Positions 36,101 through 48,800 of a DNA stretch of 64,000 nt are shown in pieces. Every line of letters begins with the position of its first letter. Position 1 is the first letter of the stretch. The DNA is from Onchidella celtica (lineage: Eukaryota; Mollusca; Gastropoda; Systellommatophora; Onchidiidae), in contig OZ007581.1 of the NCBI GenBank assembly GCA_963931925.1, positions 12,020,192 through 12,084,191 of the forward strand, given 5' to 3'. The notes under the pieces were generated by a model. The model was not told the origin of the DNA. It did no database searches and was given only the letters and a program-made list of their open reading frames with translations. The translations under genes were made by a program, and so were the position numbers.

Positions 36101-39100
36101 CCCAGCGCAAACAATAGCACCTCGTAGTTTCCTTCAATGAGCGTGTGCCATCTTATTGAACCCACTAAGGGAATTTATAACTAATTAAATCATGACACAC
36201 GTATTGAGAGAGGCTTAAAGAATTGAAAGAAATAGGAAACATTATGTGTGTAATCGCCCGAGAAAATGAGGCTTATTTCAGCATTACCCGATTCGAGAAA
36301 ATCGTTAAAAGGCACCATGAGGTCAATTCTATCGTTTTTACGTTTTCGGTATTTTTATAAAGTTTCACCTCTTTATTATTGCTTTTCCGAATGATAATCC
36401 TGTTTGACTAGGGTAAATGCCTCAAAATTCACTTTGAATCCAGTCACCACCAATAAATTGGACTAAAACCTGAAGCGTTGATAGCATTTTTATCCAAACT
36501 GTGATTTTCTCAGTTCCTGTCTTTTAGAGGCATTGTCGTCAATGCTACTTAAATTACAGCAGTAGTTTTTTTTTTTTTTTACCAAATGAAAGGAATTTGA
36601 ATAACCTATTTGGCGATAGCAATATCCCCATACCACCAAAATGCACGTAGTGCCTCATCTGTAGGGCGGCTACACACATGATATAATGAAAGTATTTATA
36701 ACAGATTGATGAATTTCTATCCACAACATTTGTAACGTCTATAGCTGGCTTGAGTGTGAACTCTGATGAACAAAAATTTCAGTGTTCTTGTAACTACAAA
36801 GACATTTCGTTCTTTGGCGTGCAATGTTTGCGCAATTCTATCACTTTTTTTCTTTCAGTTAGATATTCAGATAATTTTTCGTCCGCATTTGTTAATTTTG
36901 CTATTGATATTCTAACCAAATTCACACCCAACACAATTACTGGTTACAATATGATCTTTTTTTCTGATCTGAATGGCGAATGAACGAAGAAATCCAGATT
37001 GTGATGGAATGTTATATAAATCACATTTCGCCTTTCACCTACGCATTGTTTATCCGAAAATTCAATATCAATGAAGTGTACATCAAAGTATTGCGAAATG
37101 CACATCAATAAATCTCTACCAGGATCCACATCCCATAACCACGTGTCAGAAAAGTTTGCCACAGTCAGTCGAGTGAGATAATGAGACTCCAAATCGTTAA
37201 ATTATTTACAGCAGCAGTTCAGGAAATAATTAAAGCGTCAAACCTAGAAAATGGCATAAACACAGATGGGGAATATCTGAAAGATCTGAGATTTACAGAC
37301 GATGTGGCACTTTGAACAGACGACACCACGCCGATGAAAACCAACCTGACTTTAATAAACAAACAGAGCAAAAGAGTTGGCCCGAAACTTCACAAATTAA
37401 GCGATCACTTGTTGGCACGTGTGTCGTGTATATTCCAATCCTAGCTGCCCCATGAACTGGAGAATCAGTTTACTTCTCCAGCCAAAGAAATGTTTCAACC
37501 CAACTGATCTAAGTCCTGTAAATATCACTGATCTCTCATTTCCGAGATGAAAAGAGATCGTTTTGAAAATCAGGTTATCTCTAAAAATTAAAACACATGT
37601 GAAATTGGAAGCTTTAGTAGAAACAAACGAGGAGATTTCTAACAGTAGAGAGCATCTAAAATAGTGATTTTTTATTTTTTATTTTTTTTGTAGAGCCGGT
37701 CTTCTTCATGTCCACCCTAGGTGTCAGGTAGTAAATCTAGAAAATAATAATTAAAGAAGCAACAATTAATTTTGTAATTTGGATGTACTGAAAGTGAATT
37801 ACTGTGCTGTTGTCTTTGCCTATATTTTTACATCTGCCTTGCCCCATTATTATATCCAGGTAGGCATAATTATTTATTCACATGTTAAGTAACTTTGTGA
37901 TATGTGAACATTTTGGAAATAAAAAAACAACAGAAACACGACTCTTTATTCTGTTTCTATGATCCTGTTGGAAAAGACTAAATGGCATGGAGAAATAACA
38001 ATTTTCCATCTCGATTTTGCTGTGCCTTCATTCGCCCTGTAGGGCCTCTAACATCAAGATGCATACAAATGGTTTAGGATTTCTTGTGCTGTTCTATTTC
38101 CCCCCTGATACCGCATTGAATGACATGAATTTTAAATATGTGGCCAACAGATTTTCGAGAAATACATTTTTGAATGAATTAAGATGAAATTTTATGTTTG
38201 CTGACCTCAAAGGGCCTTAATTCAGTATGTTCAGTGTCAAGAATGGATTTAATTCATAAATGTTTCCACTGACTAAATTTTTGTAAGAGAGCAGTGAGTA
38301 ATTTTTATAAACGTAATTATTGTGCGAGCCAGCATAACTTGGTCTCGTAAACAATTTGTTTTGAACAGTTTTTTTTATAATAGATAGACAGAAGGTGTGG
38401 GGGAAGGATAGACGGACAGCGTAGGTGTGCATGACTGAGCACTTGTTATATCTCGTGTTTTGAACTAGGTTTAGTAGAGAGGGAAGGGGTGAGTAGGAAT
38501 TAAATGTTGTTGAGACGTCGGTTGACGTACAGAAAATCCGTGATCCAGAGTGAAAGCTCGAGGTTTTGAACATGTTAAGAATTTATTGCTATAAAATTAC
38601 ATTTTATTGTCTTGAGTGATTCGACCTTTGATGTCGACCCAAGGTCGTTGCGTAGGGCTGTTACTTAAAATAACTCAGTTCGGCAGCTGGGCTAGAAGTG
38701 GTTGCACCAATCACAATCCAGGAATTAGACGGTAAGCTGCAGGTGCAGTCCAGTATTTAAGGCCATACAGAACTTAGTTCTGGGCCACATGTAGACAATC
38801 CATTTACGAGGTGGACGGCGAGCTCTCAGCCAGATGAGAAGTCATAGAGACGCAGCGATTGAGCTGATATGTCCAGTGATGGAGCATTGTCAGAAATCTA
38901 CGCTCCTGAGACCAAGCCTACTTGTTTGAGCATTAAACCCACAGCGCTAATATCAACAGCCCTCACATTGTGAGGGCCGAATGGTGAGCTAAAGATTTTA
39001 ATTCCATGCTGAATTTACAGCCAGCTACACATGTAGACTGCTGACCAGTACTGCCAGACCACATGCATTTCCCGCGACCACGTGTGAACTACACCAGAGC

Positions 39101-42100
39101 GCTCCTGGCAGAGACGCTATATAAATATGTTTTAGTATGAAGAGAGATAGAACTTTAACCCTTACAGGATCCGTCGCCCTCGGGCGCGGATTCTTTTGAA
39201 TGTAAATTTATTGTGACTTAGATAACTTCATATTACATTGCCTTAAGTACTTCATAGTTGCTCCTCAGCTTAGTTGAGCATTTTCAGTTGCTATTGTATT
39301 CGTTATCTATTGTATATTTTATCTTTGAATTTGTTAGATATATAAACTTTGCAGTCTGTTACTCAAATTGATTTATTTAGTTTTTAGAGTGAAAGTTGTT
39401 TATTTGTTGTTTTTTTTTGTGCTCGTGTGATTGGGAAGCGGACCTCTTGATCTATATTCCCAAAAATCCCGATCCGCGACATTCAGTATCTATAAAAAGG
39501 AATAAGAAATGGTTTGCATAGGTATATTCGAAATTAAACGATTTCACAGAATAAATAAAGATGTAATCAGCTGTATCCATGCAAAACAACGAAACTCAAT
39601 TTCCATTGCGGGAATTGCTTCTGCGATTTCCATTAAGTAGTAACCTTTAGAGAACTTACACCATTTTCCAATCCCCAATCCTTCGACTAATTTCAAAAAA
39701 CAATATCGTGAACATTGTATATGAATTCGAAATAAAAACTCAAATTTCACAGACTTAGGTGAAATAAAACGTAACTATGAGATCCTGTGCAGAAATAAGG
39801 CTCATATTTAATTGACAAACCGTGATTCTCAGACCAACTAGGAGTCCCGTAAATTATTGTTGAAACACATTGATGAAACTAGTGTGAAATGAATGGGGAC
39901 AAACACTTCCTTAGATTTGATATCAGTTAGTCAAAATACCTCAAATATAATTTCCGTCGCGATGGTTCACAATAGAATGTACTTTTTTCATGCTTTTACC
40001 TTGCAGACAATGGCACTTAACGATTATCGTAGTTGGAAAGACGGAGAACCAAGTCCCTCCCCTTATAGACGCCATGTCGTTCTTACTGAAGATGGCTGGA
40101 CAAAATACAACACTAAATACTTTTCCGATTACATTTGTCAAGTGCAAGTCGGTATAAATGTATCCATAACGAATCCACTCATCCATCCATCCATCTCTGC
40201 ATCCATTCAGCTATTCATCGTTCCACCCACTCACCTATCCAACCATCGATTCATCTATCCATCCATCCCTCCATCCATCCATCCGTCCATACATCCATCT
40301 ATCCATCTATCCTATCATCCAGCCAGCGTCCCATTAATCTATCCGATCACAAATCCGCAATATATCCATCCAATGATCAACTCATGTTATCCATTCACAT
40401 TCATCTGTTCATCCAGCTACATCTAATTTATCAATCCATCTATTTTCCACGTATCCACAATCTACACTCTGCCCATACACCCACCCTTTATCACCAGTAC
40501 TTCTCCAACCAAAGCTGACTTGCCCAACACCTGAAGAGGAAGGAAAGAAAAGCTCAGACATTACCTGCACACTACCAGATCTTGATTTGACAAGGTTGTC
40601 AAGTGTAAGAATCACCAGATCAGAGACTACTGTGGTCAGCTGCGACAACCAGGTCAGTTGCAGGGCATATCCAGGCTATGATACACCACCGGCTCTAGAC
40701 ACGTCAACATTGGACACCAAGTTATCATTGAATATTCTGTCTGTCTCACGAGCTGATGAAGCCAAATGGATACGTTCTTATGGGATTACGGATTACCTTG
40801 ACACCGTAAGCGCCAGCTGTGACCTGGAAGTATATGGTGAGTCTTTCTCTCTCTCCCTCATTCACCCGGTAGCTGCCCTTCTCTCTCCACCTCGTCCCTT
40901 CTGTCTTCTTTATCATGCCTTTAAAACAACACCGACAATAACAAAAAAGAAATATCATTCCTGCTTGAGAGCAGGTCCACTTTATTGAGGAAGTTTACAA
41001 GTAACTGATGATCTTTGAAACCTTTTCATGTTGTTTGTTTCTTTCTTTGTTTGTGCTCCCGTGACCATGTTGTCTTTGGGTAGCAGAATATTATTCAATA
41101 TTTTACATACATACAGTTCAGAAAGTTTACTTTATCCCTGCATTAGCGAATAAATCGGGGCTGAAACACTTCATAGAATTTCTTCAACTCTTTATTTCGT
41201 AAAGGAACATATTTCTACCGAAATTTAATTTGGGTTTTACAAACCTCGAAATAATCCCTTGTATACAGATGTGAATTATTGTCTTCAATTAATACGAATG
41301 TGATGCTGTAAACTTGAATTTCTTGTGTTACCCATGCTCCTTGTGTTGTTATCAATCAATGTAGAACAGTTCTGTTTATTAACTATCATGTATTTCACTT
41401 CATGGTATCAGTTGACAACATTATCATGTCGACTGTAAAGATGTGTCTTCTCTGATGAACATGGTCTTTCTTGTGTCGCTTATCTTATTATTTTATTCCA
41501 CTTTTTTCCTGTTTTTTTTTTTTTTTAATTTGAATGGAATTTACAATTAGGATATACATAATCGATTTTATTAGTATTAAAAAAAAACAAATAAACAAAA
41601 AAGACAAAAGTCCTCAAAATTAAAAGATACCATTGAGACTTCTGTTGAGAATTTCGATTTAAATGTTGAAAAAAATGTTATAAAATGTTCACGACAATAA
41701 TAGATGTATAAATTAAAAACCGAAAATAAAAGGACGTTTTACATTTTTCGTCTCCAAATTCAGAGAATATTATATTGTCACTGATAATGTTTTTACATAT
41801 CATTTGTGCCGTCTAAGATTATTCGTGTTGTACATTCACTTTTATTTTCAATCCTGCACTCATCATGCCAGGTGGATCTTGTGTGGCCTTTACATATTTA
41901 TAAATTACTGTAGTATGGTTGTGCATGTTTAAGCAGCAAAGCTTAACAAACAAATCGATTTGTTTAAAATCGTTACAGTGGTAACATCCGGTGAATGTGC
42001 TATATTCCATGACAATCAACATGTCTTCACTTTTTAATTCAAATAGGACAATTAATTTTACCCACCCATACCTTTCCCTGCAGGGGATGAAGATATCCCT

Positions 42101-42800
42101 CCCCCCCCCCCCCCCCCACCCCCAGCATTTGTATTATATACTTTGTTAAAATTAGATTTACAGAATATTTTAATGTTTTCCATGGCGAGTTTTACTTCAT
42201 GTTGGGTTTGATGGATGTCACAAGAAAGGTTTCGAAAATCTTACTTCACTGAGGTCTGTGGCAGAGAATCTTGAACACCACTGAAAAATATTTGACTAAG
42301 TGTCAGCAAGCAACAAAAAAAAAAAAAAGAAAATACAGCCCGTCACATGTCAATAATATTTGGTCCACATATAAAAGGGAAGCGAGGGGAAAGGGGAGAG
42401 GAAATATGAAAAGCCAGAACAGATCTGATAGATCAGCTGTTTATCACTGGTTAGAACTTAGAACCAACTTAGAAGTAATTTGACTCATTCATTAATGCAA
42501 CTGGTTAATCTTTCCTTACACAGCCGTTCCTGAAACACCAATTTGTGGGTACATCTTTACACCTGAGCAGAAGTTGGAAGTGACATGCAAGTCCGGCAAA
42601 GTTTATCCAGAGGGGAAATGCTGGTGGGAATACTACAAAGACGGTTTTTATAGGGTATATTAGTTGTAATCTCTTTCCATTCCCCTGTATCTGCGTCTTC
42701 TCTCTCTTTCTCTCTCACTCTGTCTGTTTGTCTGTTTGTCTCTGTCTCTCTCTCTCAGTCTCTCTCTGACTCTCTCTGTCTCTGTCTCTCTCTGTCTCTC

Positions 42801-42841
<41 letters not shown>

Positions 42842-45800
42842 GCGAAAACTATACTCACATGTTCCTCATATACCATGTTCAATAGATGCTACTGCCGAAT
42901 ATTATTTAGATTTTCAGGTCTATGTCATCTTGTGTTTAAAAGGTAATTCCTCAGTCATTACTGTCATCACATTAATGAACTGAATATCATTTCAAAATCA
43001 TTGCCTGCTATTGTCTCTTCGTTACCGTCTCTATACACTGGCCGTTTAAAATTAATTCTTCATGTTATCCTATTTATAGTTTGCCAAGTTAGACCCCAAT
43101 CCCAAAAACGAGAATAAATATATTGACGGAGTATTGTATTACGAAACAACCTGTGTGTACACCAAGGACGTGAGAAATGGACTCCACAACTTTACAGTTG
43201 ATGTGTACCCTGACGTGGATGGCATTGATCGTTCTCATAGCACAGCTGTTAAATCTAGCAGCATAATTATTTCTGTTGGTGAGTCTGTTGGTCTTTTCCC
43301 TAATTATGAGAGACCTGAGACTAACAGAGTTTTGAAATTTGGCATGCAATTTGATTTTCTTCTTTATTTCCCCCGTCTGAGGCAAGAGTCCTTCTCTCTA
43401 GTCACTAGGAGAATGGACCAATCTGTTTGGTAAGCAGTGAGGGCAAACTTGTGTCGTGTCAAAAATTAAATTATATGAACAGTTTTGTCTTTTTAACTTA
43501 AATCTCCTGCGAGATAAGTGACGTCCTAGAATCAATCATACTAGAATTCCCTTATACCGACTGTGTGTCAGCCGTGCTTTGTTTAATTCGCAGGAATAGT
43601 ACAAGGTAAAATCTCTCCAATCATTCACACTTAAACACAGACATTAGTGTTTCACTATCTTATCTGAGGTTCCAAACAACAACAACAACAACAACAACAA
43701 TAACAACAACAACAACAGCAACAACAACAGCAACAACAACAACAAAAAACTTCGTCTTAAATGTACATGTTAATGTTCATAGAATTTTTCTTACACAGAA
43801 ATGTAGTCAAGGACACCTGTAATCAACTTCTCCAACTTGGCAGTAACCTTAGTGGTAATAGTCTCTGTCTACTGAGTATGATCTTTCAAAGCAGCTACAG
43901 AAAACTCAGTGATTACTTTCACACTTCTTAAGATATTACTTGCTGGGAATATTCTGATCATGCCATATTTTAAAGAATTAATAAGTCTATGGTTGGTGTT
44001 GTACCGTACAAGACAATCATTATTAGATCGTATATGCATGTTCCCGCTTTATTTGTCATCGCTCTTATGTCTTCGAAGTTTTTTTATTTCTCTCAGCAAA
44101 GCAGTCATCACCAACAGTCAATAGTCGACTTCACCTTGGCAGACATTCTAGTTCATATCGACATCGATATACAATTAACTTCACATCAACACAGTCAGCT
44201 GCACTCCAACAAACGGTCAAATTCACATCCCACACACATGCTTGGGGCAGTGCACATGTACTAATTTTTAAAATCACCAGTTTTACCATTTTCCACACCA
44301 GTTCATTCTTCTTCACATCCTGAATGAGAAGTTTTTTCATTGGGCCTGTCAAAGAAAGATGGATCAATTTGTACATTTCTCCAATCTATAAGTAGGTGAC
44401 ATAGGGAAATTCTCGTCACTAAAGGCTTTCTGTCTTTCCATAATTTTTTTTTTTTTTCTGCGACATTGTAGAACCACCGCCAGACCCACCAAGGATTTAT
44501 GAGATAGACGGATCTAAGGAGACACAAGTGTCCAGCATTGAAACCTTTCCTGGAAAAACGGTCATCATTGAATGTGCAGTAACTGGAGGAACCCCACCCG
44601 TGCGGAAAAATAGATTGCAATGTGCACACGGAATAAAGGATGTTAATGGACAGTCTGAACAAACAGTGGATGGACAATCAGTCATGATGACCATCCAAGT
44701 GACAACAGGAATGAACGGACATTCCTGTGAATGCAGTGCTGAGCATATAACTTCGTATTCACAAACGTCATCTGTGAGCTTTTCGGTTAAATGTGAGTAT
44801 GACTTTCCTCGCCAATCATCGAAATCTGAAATAAGGCTTTTATGGGAAGAACTTTAAATAGATTCTGTAATAGGCACATTGAACATTTAGAACTGATTCT
44901 TTCATCTCTTGTTCCAGTTTCTGCCAGAGTAATGAAACAGGTTGAGCCTGTATTCGTGCACAATTTATATTAACTGTCTACGGACGGCAAAGGACAGCAG
45001 GTACTATTCCAGAGGGAGAGGAATCAAACAAAATCTACACTCGGTAATCTTCATTCTGTTACTGCCTCAGCTTGCTTTCTTAAAAAACATTTTTTCCTGT
45101 TTTCCTTGCTGAGAGTTCCGCCTTCTCATGTCAGTGACAGCGGAGCACAATAGTGAAGTTATTTTTCCATGTCATTGAAATATTTCTGCCCACAGCGTGA
45201 TCAAGGGCAATCATATGGTAATCCCACGTGAGTCCTTAACAAAATTATTAGGTGGATTTTGCTAGTCAAATCGCTTATTCCCTCACATCTTCAATCAAAC
45301 ACTTACAAACCTCCTAATCCTTCTATACCCAGTCTCATAATCCATTCACACCCTCTAAAAAACGTTTCCAAACCTTCTTGTTCAGCCACAACCAGTCTCA
45401 TCATTGTTTCTTAGAATTTAGTTATAGTATCACAGTGTACCCAACGCTAATAAACGTATGGGCATTTACTCCTATTAAGTCGCTGTTTTAGGTGACAATA
45501 AAAATACCGAGACGAATCAGTTGGTCAATGCCCGTCGACTTCTATGCCTATCATCGATGTCAATAATACGCACCACAACCCCTGAATAATTGAAGGACCT
45601 TGCAACTCCAATGGGACAATCCTGATCCACGGAACTGAGTAACGGAAAGTTAGTTTTGATGTCAGCAGAAACTATGATGTACTACCGGGAATGAGAAAAA
45701 TAAAAGTGACTCTGCACTTTGACCATACCCGAAGTGTGCATGATGTTTAAGGCCTACTCCCTACCCATAAACATTATATTGCTTTGAAATTTAAAAAAAA

Positions 45801-48800
45801 AAAAAAAAAGCCCCACATGTTTCACAAATATTTCAATATAATTTTATTTTCATTATGACAATATTTTTGGTTCATGACCAAATTCTGTACAGATCCAGCT
45901 GAGGTAACAGACTTCAGTGCCAATAATCCAGAGCCCCGATCAAATGAAGAGATCAGTTTCATCTGTCAGGCTGAGGGTAACCCAGACCCACAACTTCAAC
46001 TGTACTATGAAAATCATGAAGGGCAGCGGGAGCTTCTCCATGCCGTAAGTAGAAGTTTTCTTTAAAACCTTACATTTCAGTTAGTATAAATGGGGATAAG
46101 CTGACGCCCAGTTGATTCTTGTTTAATATTATCAAACACATTTTTGAACCAATGGGAATTTTATGGGCCTGTATGATGAATCCCCGAGCCCTGCATATTG
46201 CTTATCAGGTCAGTTCAGCGTGGACATTATGCATTATATGTTGCATGGATACAAAATTACAGAATGACAAGGGCTAAGAGTTAAAGCCATTTTGTCAAAG
46301 GTTAGGATTAGGATTAAGTTTGGATCTCTGGCCATTGTTATATTTTTGGTTAGGGGGTAGTTGCAGAGCAGTTTTAAGATTGTGTGTGCGTGTGTGTGTT
46401 CTATTATTCTTACAGTCTATCAGTGTCATGGATTTATTGATAAACTGTTCAGAAATATGTTAATTGCTACTAGAAATCAGTTGCACTGCATTGTTGTAGC
46501 ACGGCGATCCGGGTTAGACTGAATTTTATCATGTCAGTGAGAAAATGCATCACCATATCTGATAGAACATTGAATGTGTTGACATCCCGTTCTTTAGGTG
46601 ACTGGAGAAAGTTGTATGTACCGAAAACAGACTGCTTGTAATATGACAGGTCAGTATGTCTGCTCGGCTAGCAATACAGAGAACGTGAACCCTGAGGCGC
46701 AGACCATTGACGTGAAAGTCAAATGTAAGTACCGATTTCAGTTTGTGTTTGAGTTTGGATTTTACAGCACGTCGACACAATAACGGCCATTTCGTGTCTT
46801 TCATGGTCTGTTTTGGTAAATGGTCTTTATTTCGTTGCCGTAGTGCAGAAACCTCCTAAGCGCCACGGAGAAAATGTTACAGGAGAGACAAAAAACTGTT
46901 TTTCGCTTCAAATGTTAAACGTAAAGTCACCCCATTTCCTCATAACACTAAAATGTACTTTTTGGTCATTCTGATGCATGATTTATCAATTTTCATGGTC
47001 TATTTGGGTAAATATTCTTATTTGTGTTTCGTATTCACAGCTTCCAAATTACACAATACAATTAAATAGTTTGTAACATTTTATCACATTGATAAAATTC
47101 TCAAAGGTTCTTTTGTATACATCTAAAAAAAGAAAATATAACTGAGAATTAAAGAGTTTAAATTCAGTCGTACATCTTGGCCTCTCTCCGAAAATACAGA
47201 ACGCACTGTGAGTCCAGGTTAGAAAATAATTCTTTAATGGATCCTCAGGCATAGTGCATACTTCGGATATGTATAAATTCTATACATTCAATCAAAATAA
47301 TTATGTTTTCTCGATAGTTGACAATTGCCTGGCACACGTTCGTGAGGCTGTAGAGTCCATTTCTTAACCGCAAGCTGTGTCATATCGACTATTTTATATT
47401 TCATTTCTTTTATTTAATGTAGATGTTCCCGATTCATTACAAATTAAGTCAGATTGTTAGTCCAAGCGCGCCACAGTTTCCATAAGTCCAGGAATGGCAT
47501 AACTTCAATGAGTTCAGGAATGCAAATACTGTGAGCTCAGGAATGTCATAGCCTCCCATGGTTTCAGGGATATCATAATTACTAAGATTTCAGTTATGTC
47601 ATATAAAGTATGGGCATTTTCCCTCCTTAAGTGACAGTTTTAGTTGACTATATAAAATTATATACATACTTTCACCCGAGACACAGCAGACGAATCAGTT
47701 CGTCCAATTCAGTCGCAGTCCGTCGACTTGCACGTCTATTATCGATGTCAACAATATAACAATACGCACCACAAGCCCTTCATAATTGAAAGGAACGGAG
47801 TTAGTAGTCACAGAATTTATACGCGCACTATTTGTGGACACATAGTGGAAGAAGAAATGGTTCGTCTCCGTATTCTGTGTCTCGGCTTTCACTGTCTGTC
47901 AATGAGCTAAAGACACAAGAAAAAATGATCAAGGGGTCAAACTTTGATTATGGCCACAACTAATGGACTGAATTGTATCCCTTCCTTCCTTTTTATTTTG
48001 TTTGGTTGTGTTTTTTTTCTCTAATTAGCATTATGGGTCTGATCATCGCCGACGTTATCGTCAGCCCCACTATGGGTCAGAAACATCATAAACGCTATGA
48101 ATTCAGACATTCAGTCCCTATGAGTTGAGGGATGTCATAGACATCATGAGTGTCTGCAGAATTAAGAGCGGAATGAATAATATTATAATTTAGATTACGA
48201 TCGAATCAGTTGCTGTGATTTCTCGAAGCATGAAAGGAACGATTTACCAATATCATCACTGCTAGTTTGTTTCAGCTTGGGAGTTCAAATAGTCTTATGT
48301 CAGAAGATAATTGATTTATCGTCAAAAGTCGTTGCTTGTTCCTCAAGTGAGTTTCTATACCAATCCCAGGCCTCCTTGAACATTGTGATTCAACATCTGA
48401 AAACCGCAGTTTCGCAGTGTCTGCCAATGAAGATGTTTCCATCAGTATGTGTGTCCTGGGATATCCAAAACCGACAATTTTGACCTTATACAAAGGTGAG
48501 AGTTTTATGTTTTCTAAGATATGATTTAGACTTTTCGCTAACTTGAGATTTATTTCCTAATTTATGATTTACTCTTTTCACTATAGTGAGATTTATTTCC
48601 TAATTTACGATTTACTCTGTTCACTATAGTGAGATTAATTTCCTAAGATATGATTTAATATTTTCACTATAGTGAGATTTATTTCCTAAGATATGATTTA
48701 ATCTTTTCACTAAAGTGAGATTTATTTCCTAAGATATGATTTAATCTTTTCACTAAAGTGAGATTTATTTCCTAAGATATGATTTAATCTTTTCACTATA

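Larger units (their letters stand above)
26835..36197 (-). mobile_element. Solo LTR 'c' with the younger LTR element nested inside
   Basis: The two halves, 26835-27187 and 34923-36197, form one LTR of about 1.63 kb once the inner element (27188-34917) and its target repeat are removed. On the plus strand it starts TGCCATGAACGTGG and ends AAATCATGACA, flanked by CACGT at 26830-26834 and 36198-36202. Read on the minus strand it has CCAAT (GACAGCCAATCC) followed by a TATA-like box near 35700. It aligns with copies a, b, d and e. No coding part is seen. It is an old relic that served as a landing site. Confidence 0.75.

Noticed and set aside
36733-36985. Open segment after TCTATAG that could follow exon 1 in phase (GLSVNSDEQKFQCSCNYKD)
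   Set aside because: Exons 2-4 form a coherent lectin domain without it, no credible donor is present, and the composition looks non-coding.
40135-40518. Ser/His/Pro-rich frames
   Set aside because: Translation of the (CCAT)n microsatellite in intron 4.
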